DNA of 28,176 nucleotides from Butyrivibrio sp. (GTDB taxonomy: Bacteria; Bacillota; Clostridia; Lachnospirales; Lachnospiraceae): contig NZ_SVFW01000035.1 of assembly GCF_015056685.1 (NCBI RefSeq), forward strand, positions 1 through 28,176, in the 5' to 3' direction. The first letter of the stretch is position 1. Every line of letters begins with the position of its first letter. Positions 7,736 through 17,100 of the stretch are shown here, piece by piece. The position numbers and the translations under genes are program-made. The notes beneath the pieces are model-generated. The model saw only the letters and a program-made list of their open reading frames with translations. It searched no databases and was not told where the DNA came from.

Positions 7736-9169
7736 TTATACATTAATCTCAGCTGTAACTCCAAGAAGATCTTTGTTTTCCTCGATGATAGGGTTAACTA
7801 CCTCTGCAAGGAATTTCTCTACCTGATGTGCACTGCATCCAACATACTTCTTAGGATCCATTGATGCCTTAAGATCATCAAGTGAAAGGTGGAATGCAGG
7901 ATCAGCAGCTATAAGCTCAAGGAGGTTGTTTTCCTTACCCTCAACCTTAACTGTCTTGCCAGCTTCCATAGAAAGCTCACGGATCTTTTCATGGAGTTCC
8001 TGTCTGTCTCCGCCTGCCTTAACAGCATCCATCATGATATTCTCTGTAGCCATGAATGGAAGCTCTGCCAAAAGATGTTTCTCAATAACCTTAGGGTATA
8101 CCACAAGACCATCTACCACATTGAGGCAAAGGTCGAGGATACCGTCTGTTGCAAGGAATCCTTCAGGAATTGAAAGTCTCTTATTGGCTGAATCGTCAAG
8201 TGTTCTTTCAAACCACTGTGACACTTCAGTAATAGCAGGATTAAGAGTATCTATTATAACATATCTTGAGAGAGAACATATCCTTTCACTTCTCATAGGA
8301 TTTCTCTTATAGGCCATAGCTGATGAACCGATCTGGCTCTTTTCAAATGGTTCCTCAACTTCCTTTAAATGCTGAAGGAGTCTGATGTCCTGCGCCATCT
8401 TTGTTGCAGATGATGCAATACCTGCAAGAACATTTATAACCTTCATGTCTATCTTTCTGCTATAGGTCTGACCTGAAACAGACATGCAACCCTTAAATCC
8501 CATCTTTTCAGCAAGCATAGGATCAAGCTTATCAACCTTTGTGAGGTCTCCGTCAAAGAGCTCAAGGAAAGAAGCCTGTGTACCTGTTGTTCCCTTTGAA
8601 CCCAAAAGCTTCATGTTATCAATGACATAGTCAAGATCCTCAAGGTCAATTGTAAAATCCTGAAGCCAGAGAGAAGCTCTTTTTCCTACAGTTGTTGGCT
8701 GTGCAGGCTGGAAATGAGTAAATCCAAGTGTTGGAAGGTCCTTGTACTTGTCAGCAAACTTAGAAAGCTCATAGATAACATTTACAAGCTTTTTACGGAC
8801 AAGCTTCAAAGCCTCAGTCATGACAATAACATCTGTGTTGTCACCAACATAGCAGCTTGTTGCGCCAAGGTGAATGATTCCTTTAGCCTTTGGGCACTGC
8901 TGACCATAAGCATATACATGGCTCATAACATCGTGACGAACTTCTTTTTCTCTTGCTCTTGCAACATCATAGTTGATGTCATCCTGGTGCTCTTTAAGTT
9001 CATCTATCTGCTCCTGAGTAATATTAAGTCCCAGGTCTTTCTCAATCTCTGCAAGAGCGATCCACAGTTTTCTCCAGGTCTTAAACTTCATATCCTGTGA
9101 AAAGATATACTGCATTTCCTTACTTGCATAACGCTCTGATAATGGGCTTGTGTATCTGTCTGTATTCAT
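7736..9169 (-). CDS. purB: Adenylosuccinate lyase
   Basis: PurB performs two beta-eliminations in purine synthesis: SAICAR to AICAR, and adenylosuccinate to AMP, each releasing fumarate. The start is the ATG at 9169, with GGAGG 7 bases upstream; the reading frame extends to an ATT at 9187 that is not a credible start. The 477-residue protein shows the fumarase/aspartase fold. HLGATSCYVGDNTD and GFTHFQPAQPTTVGKR carry active-site His residues. The superfamily loop reads GSSAMAYKRNPMRSE in place of the common GSSxMPxKxNP. The AYKRNPMRSE form is typical of the animal-like PurB subgroup. It lies 29 bases after purF. Confidence 0.95.
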   Translation of the reverse strand: MNTDRYTSPLSERYASKEMQYIFSQDMKFKTWRKLWIALAEIEKDLGLNITQEQIDELKEHQDDINYDVARAREKEVRHDVMSHVYAYGQQCPKAKGIIHLGATSCYVGDNTDVIVMTEALKLVRKKLVNVIYELSKFADKYKDLPTLGFTHFQPAQPTTVGKRASLWLQDFTIDLEDLDYVIDNMKLLGSKGTTGTQASFLELFDGDLTKVDKLDPMLAEKMGFKGCMSVSGQTYSRKIDMKVINVLAGIASSATKMAQDIRLLQHLKEVEEPFEKSQIGSSAMAYKRNPMRSERICSLSRYVIIDTLNPAITEVSQWFERTLDDSANKRLSIPEGFLATDGILDLCLNVVDGLVVYPKVIEKHLLAELPFMATENIMMDAVKAGGDRQELHEKIRELSMEAGKTVKVEGKENNLLELIAADPAFHLSLDDLKASMDPKKYVGCSAHQVEKFLAEVVNPIIEENKDLLGVTAEINV

Positions 9170-9198
9170 TTTATTCCTCCTGATCAATCCTGGTATTT

Positions 9199-10644
9199 TT
9201 ATCGCTCGTAGTCTCCGCGAATATCATTTTTTGGTGGTTCTATTGGATATTTGCCTGTAAAGCATCCCTTACAGATTCCGAGCTTTCCGCCGACCATTTC
9301 CTCTAATCTCTCGATCTTAAGGTAAGCCAGTGAATCTGCTCCGATTATCTTACAGATATCCTCAACATTCCTGTTGTAAGCTATAAGCTGATCTCTTGCA
9401 GGTACGTCTGTTCCAAAGTAGCAAGGCCACAAGAATGGTGGTGAGCTTACTCTCATGTGTACTTCTTTTGCTCCTGCATCGCGAAGCATTCTCACAATCC
9501 TGTCAGATGTTGTTCCTCTGACGATGGAATCATCTATCATGATGATCCTCTTACCCTTAACTCCGCTTGTCAAAGCATTTAGCTTAACCTGAACACTGGA
9601 CTCTCTGTTCTTCTGCTTTGGTTTGATGAATGTTCTTCCGATATAAGAGTTTTTGACGAAGGCCTGTCCGTATGGAATTCCTGATTCCATGGCATATCCA
9701 AGGGCCGCAACGTTACCTGATTCAGGAACGCCTACAACCATGTCTGCGTCAACAGGTGAATCCTTGGCCAAAAATCTTCCGGCTGCAATCCTGGCATCAT
9801 AGACGCTGATTCCATCTATTGAACTGTCAGGTCTTGAAAAATAAATATATTCAAATATGCATCTGGCATGTTTCTCCTTTTCGATGCACATTGATTTGTC
9901 AGAAACAATTCCCTTTTCAGGAGAAATAGTAACTATCTCACCCGGCTCAACATCCCTGATAAATGTAGCTCCTATGGTATCAAGGGCGCAGGTCTCAGAA
10001 GCCAACACATAACAGTTATCTCTTCTTCCTATTACAAGAGGTTTAAATCCATAAGGATCTCTAGCACCGATAAGCTTTCTCGGAGACATGATAACAAGAC
10101 TGTATGCGCCTTTTATCTTGAGCATAGCCTTTCCCACTGCCTCTTCTACAGAGTTTGAAACAAGCCTCTCTCGTGCAATATGATATGCAATTACTTCTGA
10201 ATCAATAGTTGTTTGGAAAATCGCACCTGTATAAGCGAGCTCTTGACGCAGCTCCGGTGCATTGACTAGGTTACCGTTATGGGCTAGTGCCAGGGTACCT
10301 TTTACATAATTAAGAACTAAGGGCTGAGCATTTTCTCTGGTGCTGCTTCCTGCTGTAGAATAGCGGACGTGACCTACACCAATATCACCCTTTAGCCCAT
10401 CTAAAATATCCGGCGTAAACGCTTCGTTTACAAGTCCCATGTCTTTATAGCTGGAAACTTTGCCTTTAGGCCCATTTGTCTGACTCACAGCGATACCACA
10501 GCTTTCCTGTCCTCTGTGCTGGAGCGAAACGAGCCCATAGTAGATAGATTCTGCTACATCACCGCCGTCGAAATCGTACATGCCAAAGACACCGCACTCT
10601 TCGCCGAGGTGTTTGTAATTCTCCAATCTGTTTTCTCCCACCAT
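9199..10644 (-). CDS. purF: Amidophosphoribosyltransferase
   Basis: PurF makes 5-phosphoribosylamine from PRPP and glutamine, the committed step of purine synthesis. The 481-residue protein begins with a short propeptide of about 16 residues before the nucleophile Cys17 (EECGVFG), which should become the N-terminus after self-processing. The glutaminase domain (about 17-240) includes HVRYSTAGSS and LAHNGNLVN. The phosphoribosyltransferase half has the PRPP loop IIMIDDSIVRGTTS. Cysteines in CIFEYIYF, LWPCYFG and ICKGC match the four [4Fe-4S] ligands of the Bacillus-type enzyme, so an oxygen-sensitive cluster is expected. GAGGAG lies 7 bases before the ATG, and the gene has its own promoter. 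No purine riboswitch is seen in the short leader. Confidence 0.96.
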   Translation of the reverse strand: MVGENRLENYKHLGEECGVFGMYDFDGGDVAESIYYGLVSLQHRGQESCGIAVSQTNGPKGKVSSYKDMGLVNEAFTPDILDGLKGDIGVGHVRYSTAGSSTRENAQPLVLNYVKGTLALAHNGNLVNAPELRQELAYTGAIFQTTIDSEVIAYHIARERLVSNSVEEAVGKAMLKIKGAYSLVIMSPRKLIGARDPYGFKPLVIGRRDNCYVLASETCALDTIGATFIRDVEPGEIVTISPEKGIVSDKSMCIEKEKHARCIFEYIYFSRPDSSIDGISVYDARIAAGRFLAKDSPVDADMVVGVPESGNVAALGYAMESGIPYGQAFVKNSYIGRTFIKPKQKNRESSVQVKLNALTSGVKGKRIIMIDDSIVRGTTSDRIVRMLRDAGAKEVHMRVSSPPFLWPCYFGTDVPARDQLIAYNRNVEDICKIIGADSLAYLKIERLEEMVGGKLGICKGCFTGKYPIEPPKNDIRGDYER

Positions 10645-10692
10645 TTGGTTCTCCTCAAATACTAAATACGTAATGAATGCTCAAACACAAAA

Positions 10693-10721
10693 ATAATACC
10701 ATCTATCTTTTTTGCTGACAA
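10693..10721 (-). promoter_or_regulatory. Promoter for purF (and probably the downstream run)
   Basis: On the minus strand, -35 TTGTCA (10716-10721) and -10 TATTAT (10693-10698) are separated by exactly 17 bases. The predicted start of transcription is about 40 bases before the purF ATG. The next terminator upstream lies immediately beyond it, so this promoter is cleanly isolated. No PurR-type box was recognised. Confidence 0.75.
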
Positions 10722-10723
10722 TG

Positions 10724-10756
10724 AAAAAAATACCCAAATGTTTACACATTTGGGTA
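10724..10756 (-). terminator. Intrinsic terminator of the four-gene unknown cluster
   Basis: A perfect 10-bp stem (10747-10756 with 10731-10740) with a 6-base loop is followed on the minus strand by seven T residues (10730-10724). The stop codon at 10742-10744 lies in the loop, so the last codons of the coiled-coil gene form the upstream arm of the hairpin. It ends the cluster 97 bases before purF. Confidence 0.9.
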
Positions 10757-11935
10757 CTTTTCTTCGTATCTTGAAACCATATCAAGTATTTCCTGAGCAT
10801 ACTGCGGATAGAGCTTTGCAGTGTCTTCAATTTCTCTTTTGGCATTACCTGCTACGATATTTCTGTTGTATTCCATTCGCTTTCTAAGGGACTGTCTTTG
10901 TACATTGAGGCTGTGCCTTATTTCAACCTCCTCATTGTGGCTTATAAGAGCCTCCACCTGATGAACCCATATATCAGGGTCTTTTACCCTGTAGTGCCTG
11001 AGGATATAAATAAGATCCTTTTGGTTTGCATCAAGGATTCTTCTTGAGTCCTCGTATTTCTCGCGCTCTTTTTTCTCCTTCAGATACTTGTCATACATGC
11101 CGCTGAGCTCTGCAGAATTCATGACTCTGTACTTCATACAGAGATAATCTATAAGATTGGTGTTATTGACATACCTTATCTTTACTGAATTCTGAAGCAT
11201 TATAAGCCTTGAAATGGACTTTTTTACACTCTTTAATTCAACCACAGCTCCGGTGCTCTGAACATACAGCACAGTGATAACTATGGCAGATAAAAGAATG
11301 CTTATCATAAAGCCATAGGTAACATTAAGCTTAAGTCCAAACTGTAATATCAGTAAAAAAATAATTATAAGGCAGAGAGTTACCCCTATTACTATAGTAA
11401 GGGTCTTGGAACTCTCGATAGTTTTCTCAAGTTCCTCTTCTCTGAAAAGATATGCCTGATGCTCTGAATCAAGCCTCTTTAGATCATTCTTTATCTTCTT
11501 TTGAAAGTTTTCTGCTTCAAGGAGCTTTTCTGCTCCAATCTGCGCCTGAGCCTGAAGCCTTTCCATATGTTCAAAGTCTTCATCGCTCATTTTGCTCTTG
11601 CGCTTTACAAATTTTTCCTGCTGCTCCTGGGATTCGATTATTCTCTGGGCACAATCAGTGACTTCAGCCCTCTGTTCAGGCGGGAGCGAGTCAATTTCCT
11701 CCATGTCCCTCAAATGGCTGGTAACATCTGCATATTCTACTTCAAGGGCATCAAGCTGCCTGGATGCTTCTTCCATCTGCTGAAGACAGCTCCCTATATA
11801 CTCCCTTCGCTGAACCGGGTCGTCCATATCAAGGTCTTTTCTGGTATAGACAATATCATTCCAGTCCTGAAGTTCTTCCTGCATCACCCTGTCATCGGGT
11901 TTATTTCTTCCAAAAATGTCATCCAAAAGTCCCAT
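10742..11935 (-). CDS. Coiled-coil protein with two central membrane spans
   Basis: I cannot place this 397-residue protein in a characterised family. It has long charged helices likely to form coiled coils (about residues 45-176). Two adjacent membrane helices follow (about 178-200 and 205-226), separated by a very short turn (LKLN). A second helical, positively charged region completes it (about 230-397). Both long domains would therefore lie on the same side of the membrane, probably cytoplasmic, as there is no signal peptide. It is the last of four tightly spaced genes: 16 bases after the previous stop, with GGGGGA 8 bases before the ATG. It could anchor the cluster's soluble proteins to the membrane. 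The terminator hairpin overlaps its end. Confidence 0.85.
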   Translation of the reverse strand: MGLLDDIFGRNKPDDRVMQEELQDWNDIVYTRKDLDMDDPVQRREYIGSCLQQMEEASRQLDALEVEYADVTSHLRDMEEIDSLPPEQRAEVTDCAQRIIESQEQQEKFVKRKSKMSDEDFEHMERLQAQAQIGAEKLLEAENFQKKIKNDLKRLDSEHQAYLFREEELEKTIESSKTLTIVIGVTLCLIIIFLLILQFGLKLNVTYGFMISILLSAIVITVLYVQSTGAVVELKSVKKSISRLIMLQNSVKIRYVNNTNLIDYLCMKYRVMNSAELSGMYDKYLKEKKEREKYEDSRRILDANQKDLIYILRHYRVKDPDIWVHQVEALISHNEEVEIRHSLNVQRQSLRKRMEYNRNIVAGNAKREIEDTAKLYPQYAQEILDMVSRYEEKYPNV

Positions 11936-11951
11936 ACGTAAGTCCCCCAGC

Positions 11952-12794
11952 TTATCCTACTTTACTTTTGACGAGATCTCTGTACTCGGTTTTCAGCTCC
12001 TCTGTAATCTTCCCCACTACATCATAGTACTCGCTCATCTTGCCCTCTGCCTTGTAGACAGAAAGAGTTCCAACCGCAAGATTGGACTTGCTGCTTCCAA
12101 ACAGCTCTTCGAGCTCATTTACCCGTCTTTCAAGAGCCATTGAAGCCTCATACATATCTTCATTATCCGCCACAAATGAAACATATTCCTTGTCGGAAAG
12201 ATTCATTCTCACAGCACCAAGATACTGAATAAGTGACGCCTCATCGCCGCCATCCCTGTAGGCTTTCAGAAACATATCCGCTGCTCTTTCAAAGAGAAAG
12301 AGTCTGGCATACATAACACCTTCATTGTGCTCTATCTTTGCTTTCGTCTTCTTATCAAGTTCGTCCGTATTATTTAAAAGAAATTCATATTCCTTGAATG
12401 CCATGCTATAGCGGTTGTTTTTCAAAAGATAATCCGCACGGGCCATCTTTTTCCTGTAGACATCCATTCCTGCATTGGCTCTGAGTATCTCTTCAGTTCT
12501 GTCAACTTCCTTTTTGCTGTTATAGCCAACATAGTCAAGAATGGTTCCCGCAAGAGACGCGATGGAGCATTTCTTCATGTACATGCTCCTAAGCTCATCC
12601 GCAAGTCTTTCAAGAGAGCACTCCTTCTCGATCCAGTCAAAAAGGTCATTTCCAAAGCTGTCTTCATCCAAAAGAAAAGCATTATTTACAAGTATGTAGC
12701 AAAGTTCCTCAATGCAGTAGACATTTTTGCCCACCTTTTCTATATGAAAGGGAGTCTTTGCATATGTTCCGATACAAAGAATTGGCTTACTCAT
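11952..12794 (-). CDS. Helical-repeat (TPR-like) protein of unknown function
   Basis: This 280-residue soluble protein has a short beta-containing start (SKPILCIGTYAKTPFHI). A helical region rich in Leu/Asp/Glu follows, then TPR-like helix pairs at about residues 125-200 (ADYLLKNNRYSMAFKEYEFL; YARLFLFERAADMFLKAY). There is no signal peptide or membrane span. It begins 12 bases after the Hsp70-like gene stop, with GAGG about 10 bases before the ATG. TPR proteins often act as co-chaperones or adaptors, and its neighbour has an Hsp70-type fold. A partner role is a reasonable guess only. Confidence 0.8.
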   Translation of the reverse strand: MSKPILCIGTYAKTPFHIEKVGKNVYCIEELCYILVNNAFLLDEDSFGNDLFDWIEKECSLERLADELRSMYMKKCSIASLAGTILDYVGYNSKKEVDRTEEILRANAGMDVYRKKMARADYLLKNNRYSMAFKEYEFLLNNTDELDKKTKAKIEHNEGVMYARLFLFERAADMFLKAYRDGGDEASLIQYLGAVRMNLSDKEYVSFVADNEDMYEASMALERRVNELEELFGSSKSNLAVGTLSVYKAEGKMSEYYDVVGKITEELKTEYRDLVKSKVG

Positions 12795-12806
12795 AACACA
12801 ACCTCA

Positions 12807-14108
12807 TTACAGTTCAATTATCTGCTCCCAGGTCTTTCCTGAAGATGGGAACAGCTCTCCAAAGCCCAGATCCTGAACCTTGACGCCCACCTCATTTACA
12901 GAGTTCATCTTCATGGAAATTCTAAGTCTCGTTGTTCCTTCCGGTCGTTTTTCAAGGCCGTCAAGATACAGCTGCACCATTTTGGGCATCTTTCCTGTGA
13001 GCGGAGTAACTTCAACATTAAGTATTCCACTTGGATCCATGATTATCTCGATAGAAACCTCTGCTTCATACCAGTTGGTCCCCGCATCAAGAAGTGCACA
13101 ATACACTTCTGTTCCGCATTTCATCAGCTTCATTCCGAGATTGGATTTTAATTTATCCTCTCCAAGAAATACATATTTCTTGGAATGCTCCGAAGGTTTT
13201 ATCCTCTCTCTTGCTGCAATACTGGCTCCCTTGCTAAAGAGATTATTGCCCTGGAAAACCCTTCTTGTCCTGCACAAAAACTCCAGTGACCTTTTTGCCC
13301 ATTTATCCCTGAAGCCGTCCCCTAAAAGGAACACCGTAGATATGATCTTTTCACCGCAGACCTTCTGCATTATTGTAAGGAACTCATCATCAAGCCTCTC
13401 GCAGGTCTTGTGGTACAAAGCAGCTTCCTTGGGAAATCCAGCCGGATCAATCCTTAAATTGTCAAAAGAGCTGTCTTCAATAGTTGCCACGATTGGCGTT
13501 GTATTGTGGTTTAATGTCATTTCATAGACATTAAGTTTTTCCATGTCATAGTCACAGGCAAGGATCACATGATGCATCAGATCATCCGGCTGATACAGCA
13601 TGTAATTATAAAAGCTCTCCTGATGACTCTGATAAAATATGTTTTTTGTCTTAAGCTCAAGAGCTGAGGTAACAGCATTTAGAACCTGCACCATTCTGTG
13701 GTCAAGGCTGCTTGTTGTTATCATTATGGCATCCACATTATCAAGTGAAAGCTCCATAGATAAAAGTGACAGACTTCTTTTAACAAACAGGGTCAAAAGA
13801 GCTATAGGATCATACTCGGTCCCTGCCACCATCACAGGCTTACCAGCCCTTGCCGATGCTAAAAGATCAGGAGCAGCTGTTGCATCGCCCTCCTGAATAT
13901 GGCGCACCGCCTCTTTTCCATAAAACCACTGATTTACATCATTTCTTTTGCACAGCACGGTAGGAATATTATACAGTTCTGCTCCGGCCAGTACTGAGAG
14001 AGTCTCCGGCATATCCGCATCAGAAGCCAGATAGCTTATCTGCGAAACCTTCTCGCCCAAATCATATCCCAGCACAAAGCGCTTTTCATCCGAACTTCCA
14101 AAAAGCAT
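12807..14108 (-). CDS. Hsp70/actin-fold protein with degenerate nucleotide motifs
   Basis: This 433-residue protein reads like an Hsp70-type ATPase domain (about 1-300) plus a C-terminal beta-rich region (about 310-433). A phosphate-1-like strand is GYDLGEKVSQIS (14-25). The stretch VDAIMITTSSLDHRMVQVL (125-143) parallels the DnaK VITVPAYFND region. FYQSHQESFYNYML (158-171) parallels INEPTAAALAY. FLLGDGFRD (260-268) followed by KGASIAA (293-299) parallels the adenosine motif VGGSTR...GAA. The DLGGGT phosphate-2 motif is replaced by CDYDMEKLNVYEM (185-197), so ATP hydrolysis is doubtful. It may belong to the family catalogued as DUF5716 in Lachnospiraceae (from memory, not checked). AAGGA lies about 10 bases before the ATG, and the gap from the upstream gene is 6 bases. 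Confidence 0.75.
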   Translation of the reverse strand: MLFGSSDEKRFVLGYDLGEKVSQISYLASDADMPETLSVLAGAELYNIPTVLCKRNDVNQWFYGKEAVRHIQEGDATAAPDLLASARAGKPVMVAGTEYDPIALLTLFVKRSLSLLSMELSLDNVDAIMITTSSLDHRMVQVLNAVTSALELKTKNIFYQSHQESFYNYMLYQPDDLMHHVILACDYDMEKLNVYEMTLNHNTTPIVATIEDSSFDNLRIDPAGFPKEAALYHKTCERLDDEFLTIMQKVCGEKIISTVFLLGDGFRDKWAKRSLEFLCRTRRVFQGNNLFSKGASIAARERIKPSEHSKKYVFLGEDKLKSNLGMKLMKCGTEVYCALLDAGTNWYEAEVSIEIIMDPSGILNVEVTPLTGKMPKMVQLYLDGLEKRPEGTTRLRISMKMNSVNEVGVKVQDLGFGELFPSSGKTWEQIIEL

Positions 14109-14114
14109 ATCCTA

Positions 14115-17100
14115 TCATCCTTCTTCGCCATTATCTAAAAAGGCCGTAAACAGCCTGTCACAAACAAATCTCTTTTTACCAAGCTCCAAAAGAAGCTTAT
14201 CCACAGTGTCATAATCCTGGAGAGTCTCTCCGATCATGATATCGTTGATATAACTGAACCTGCTGCCTGTATGAGTCTTTATAATATCGCTCTTCTGAAT
14301 GGTTCCACTCTCCGTGAGAACATCCTCTCCAGTTTCTGAATTCTCTGTGATGTAGTACTGGAGCTGCTCTCCAAAGAAAAGAACAAAAGAAGCAACGAAT
14401 ATTCCTTCATACATCTCGCGCATTTCCATGCTCTTGTACTCATTGTCCTCATCCCCTGCAAATCTGTAATGGACATAGCAGTGTTTCTGAGGCAAGGTCC
14501 TGTATTCAAGCATTGTCTTATCGGTAAACTGCACCATTTCAGGAAGAAGCTCTTCATACTCTGTAAAGAACGGGAAATATATCTTTTTATCCACAAGTTC
14601 TCTAAGAAATGCTGTAGCCACATCCTGGTTGTATTCTTCGCCTGTCTTTTTCTCGTTGGCGTAGTAACGCAGATATGCGAGCTTACAAACATCAAGAAGA
14701 GGAACCCCCATCAGAGCAAGGCTCTCTATCCTCTCGTAGACAAATCCATCGGTGACTTTTCCACGAACAAAACTGTCATATGCGCACTGTGAAAGGAATG
14801 CAACCTCAATATCAGTACTGGCTCCGCTCTTTACATAGGATTTGAAGATCTCGATCTTTTCACCTACAAAGGAACCGCTATAGAGCATCTGCAGAAGCAT
14901 TCGCTCAGCAAGTGGATAGGTATCAAGGCCAAAAGACTGCGCCGCCCTGAACACATCCCTCATCTCTTTGATGGTACCGTTAAAGTTAGCCACGAGATAC
15001 TTTAACAGCTGCTCATCATATTTTGCCTTGGAAAAGGCATAATAAGCTATCTCAATTTCCTGCGGTCCATTATCATAAATATCCCTGTCAAGCATCCTTG
15101 AGCACATACGCAGGATAATCTTAGGGTCAATTGAATAGGTTCCGTAAGTCTTTATCCACTCCATGGCCTTATCGTAGAGTCCGGCCATAACCATAAGCTC
15201 CAATAGCTCATCGCGCTCCGTGGTGCTTATATCAAGCGGATCGATATTCACAAGATACTCAGTAAGCTGCCTTGTAAAATCATTGTCATAGTAGAACCTG
15301 ATAAGATTATTTCTTATCTCATTCTTTACCTTTTTTCTGACATACTCTGAATCAGCAAGATCTCTGTATCTGCTCACATTGTCCATATCGATGGTGTAAG
15401 CATTCTTGCCAAGATCACACAAAAACAGATCCAGGTTCTCTTTTCCCTTCTGAATATAAGGAATCGCATAGTCTGCCAATTTCCCTGGTATCATCATTCT
15501 GATATTGGTATAGGCAATCGTAGTTGCATACCTGTTATCATCCCTGTCTGTCAAAAGAACTGTGTAATCATTGCCGTACAAAGGAACGTAAGCCTTGCCA
15601 TCAGTTACCTGATAGCGCATTTCCTTTGCACACTTGTCGTAAATAACGCAGACGCTGTTCACTCTTTTATCTGAGGTTTTTATCTCAGCTGTATTTATGA
15701 CATACAAAACCTTAGGTGCATTGGCTGCATCAACCATCTGCTTTGTGAGTAAATTCTTGTAAAGATATCCAAGGTCCTTATTGATCCTGCCCCTGTCAAG
15801 CTGAGCCATGAGAAACTTCTCAATCTGTGGCAGATAAGTTTCATAGAGCTCAGGGTAATCCTGCCTTCTCTCATGGATATATCTGTAAAGAATAGCGTTT
15901 TTATCATATTCAAGGTCGCTCTGGTAAGAAAAGTACATGAGCACCATCTTGCTTATCTCACATGGAAGAGTTCCCTCATCAGTTACATAGATGGACATCA
16001 TGTAATACTCATAGAGCCTTGTTATGCGAAGCTGTCTGTCGACGCCAAGGACATACCACTCAAAAGCTGTCTTTGAAGTCTTACCTCCCTTTATCAAAAG
16101 AGATACGATAGCTTCAAGGACAAGATCATTTTCTTTTACCTCATAGCAGGCCTTTAAAATCCTGTAGAGCCTGTCGCTGTAGCCTCGAACACGGGTTGAA
16201 AGATATACTATCTGATCGATCAGATTAAGGCTTATGATCTGTTTCTTGGCGCCGTACTCAAGAACATAGAGTTCAAAGTCCTCAAGTCTTGTCAGGATTG
16301 AAGGCGTTTCATTTAAAAGTCCCATGGCCTCGAGGTAAAGTATCGGACTCCTGCACCCAAGTGTAAACTGTTCTTCTATGCTCATCCACTTTCTGGGACT
16401 TGATGATGAATACTCATCAGCCACATACTGAATAAGCCATGCAATACGCCAGTTATCCGGATTGCGCCTGAAAATCCCCTCAAGTCTCTCAGCTACATCA
16501 TTCAGATAACTCTCTTCCTTACTACATAGTGTAGAAAGATATAGGAAGTAGCTATAGAGTGTATCTCCGGGCGAATCAAGGGCCTCTTTCTCGGCTTTGT
16601 CAAGAATCCACTTGCCCTCATTAACTCTTCCTGCAGTAATATAATAATGAGCTGTATAGAGCCTGAACTCCAGGTCCTTATCATCGATTGCATTCATCTT
16701 GGCAATTATCTTGCCGGTATCTGAGACCCAGGCTCTGGCGGTTATCTTTTTACATCTGTAATTCTCATAGGCCCTGACAAGCTCGACCTTAAGCTGCTTT
16801 TTCTCCTGATAATCCGCTGTAGGATGCCTTCCTGTAAGCTCCACTGCCACTGTCACAGGAATCTCAGTCTTAATAAAGGCATTCCTGAAAATGATCCTGC
16901 CAAAGTTGTTACCCTCATGGAGCATTTCTGTCCTGAGCCTTATCTTTATATGGCAGGAACTGCCGCTAAAACTCTCATCACTTAAATCTGTTTTATCAAG
17001 GCTTATAAAATCCCCATCCACATCGGCATGAAGGTCAGTATAGCCCCATCCATTTCTGGTTATGAGGATTCCATAGTCATGAGTAGTTCCCGTAAAATCA

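Noticed and set aside
9170..9187. Extended PurB start
   Set aside because: The upstream codon is ATT and the GGAGG site clearly serves the ATG at 9169.
10645..10723. Purine riboswitch in the purF leader
   Set aside because: The transcribed leader is only about 40 bases, too short for the aptamer, and no conserved core is visible.
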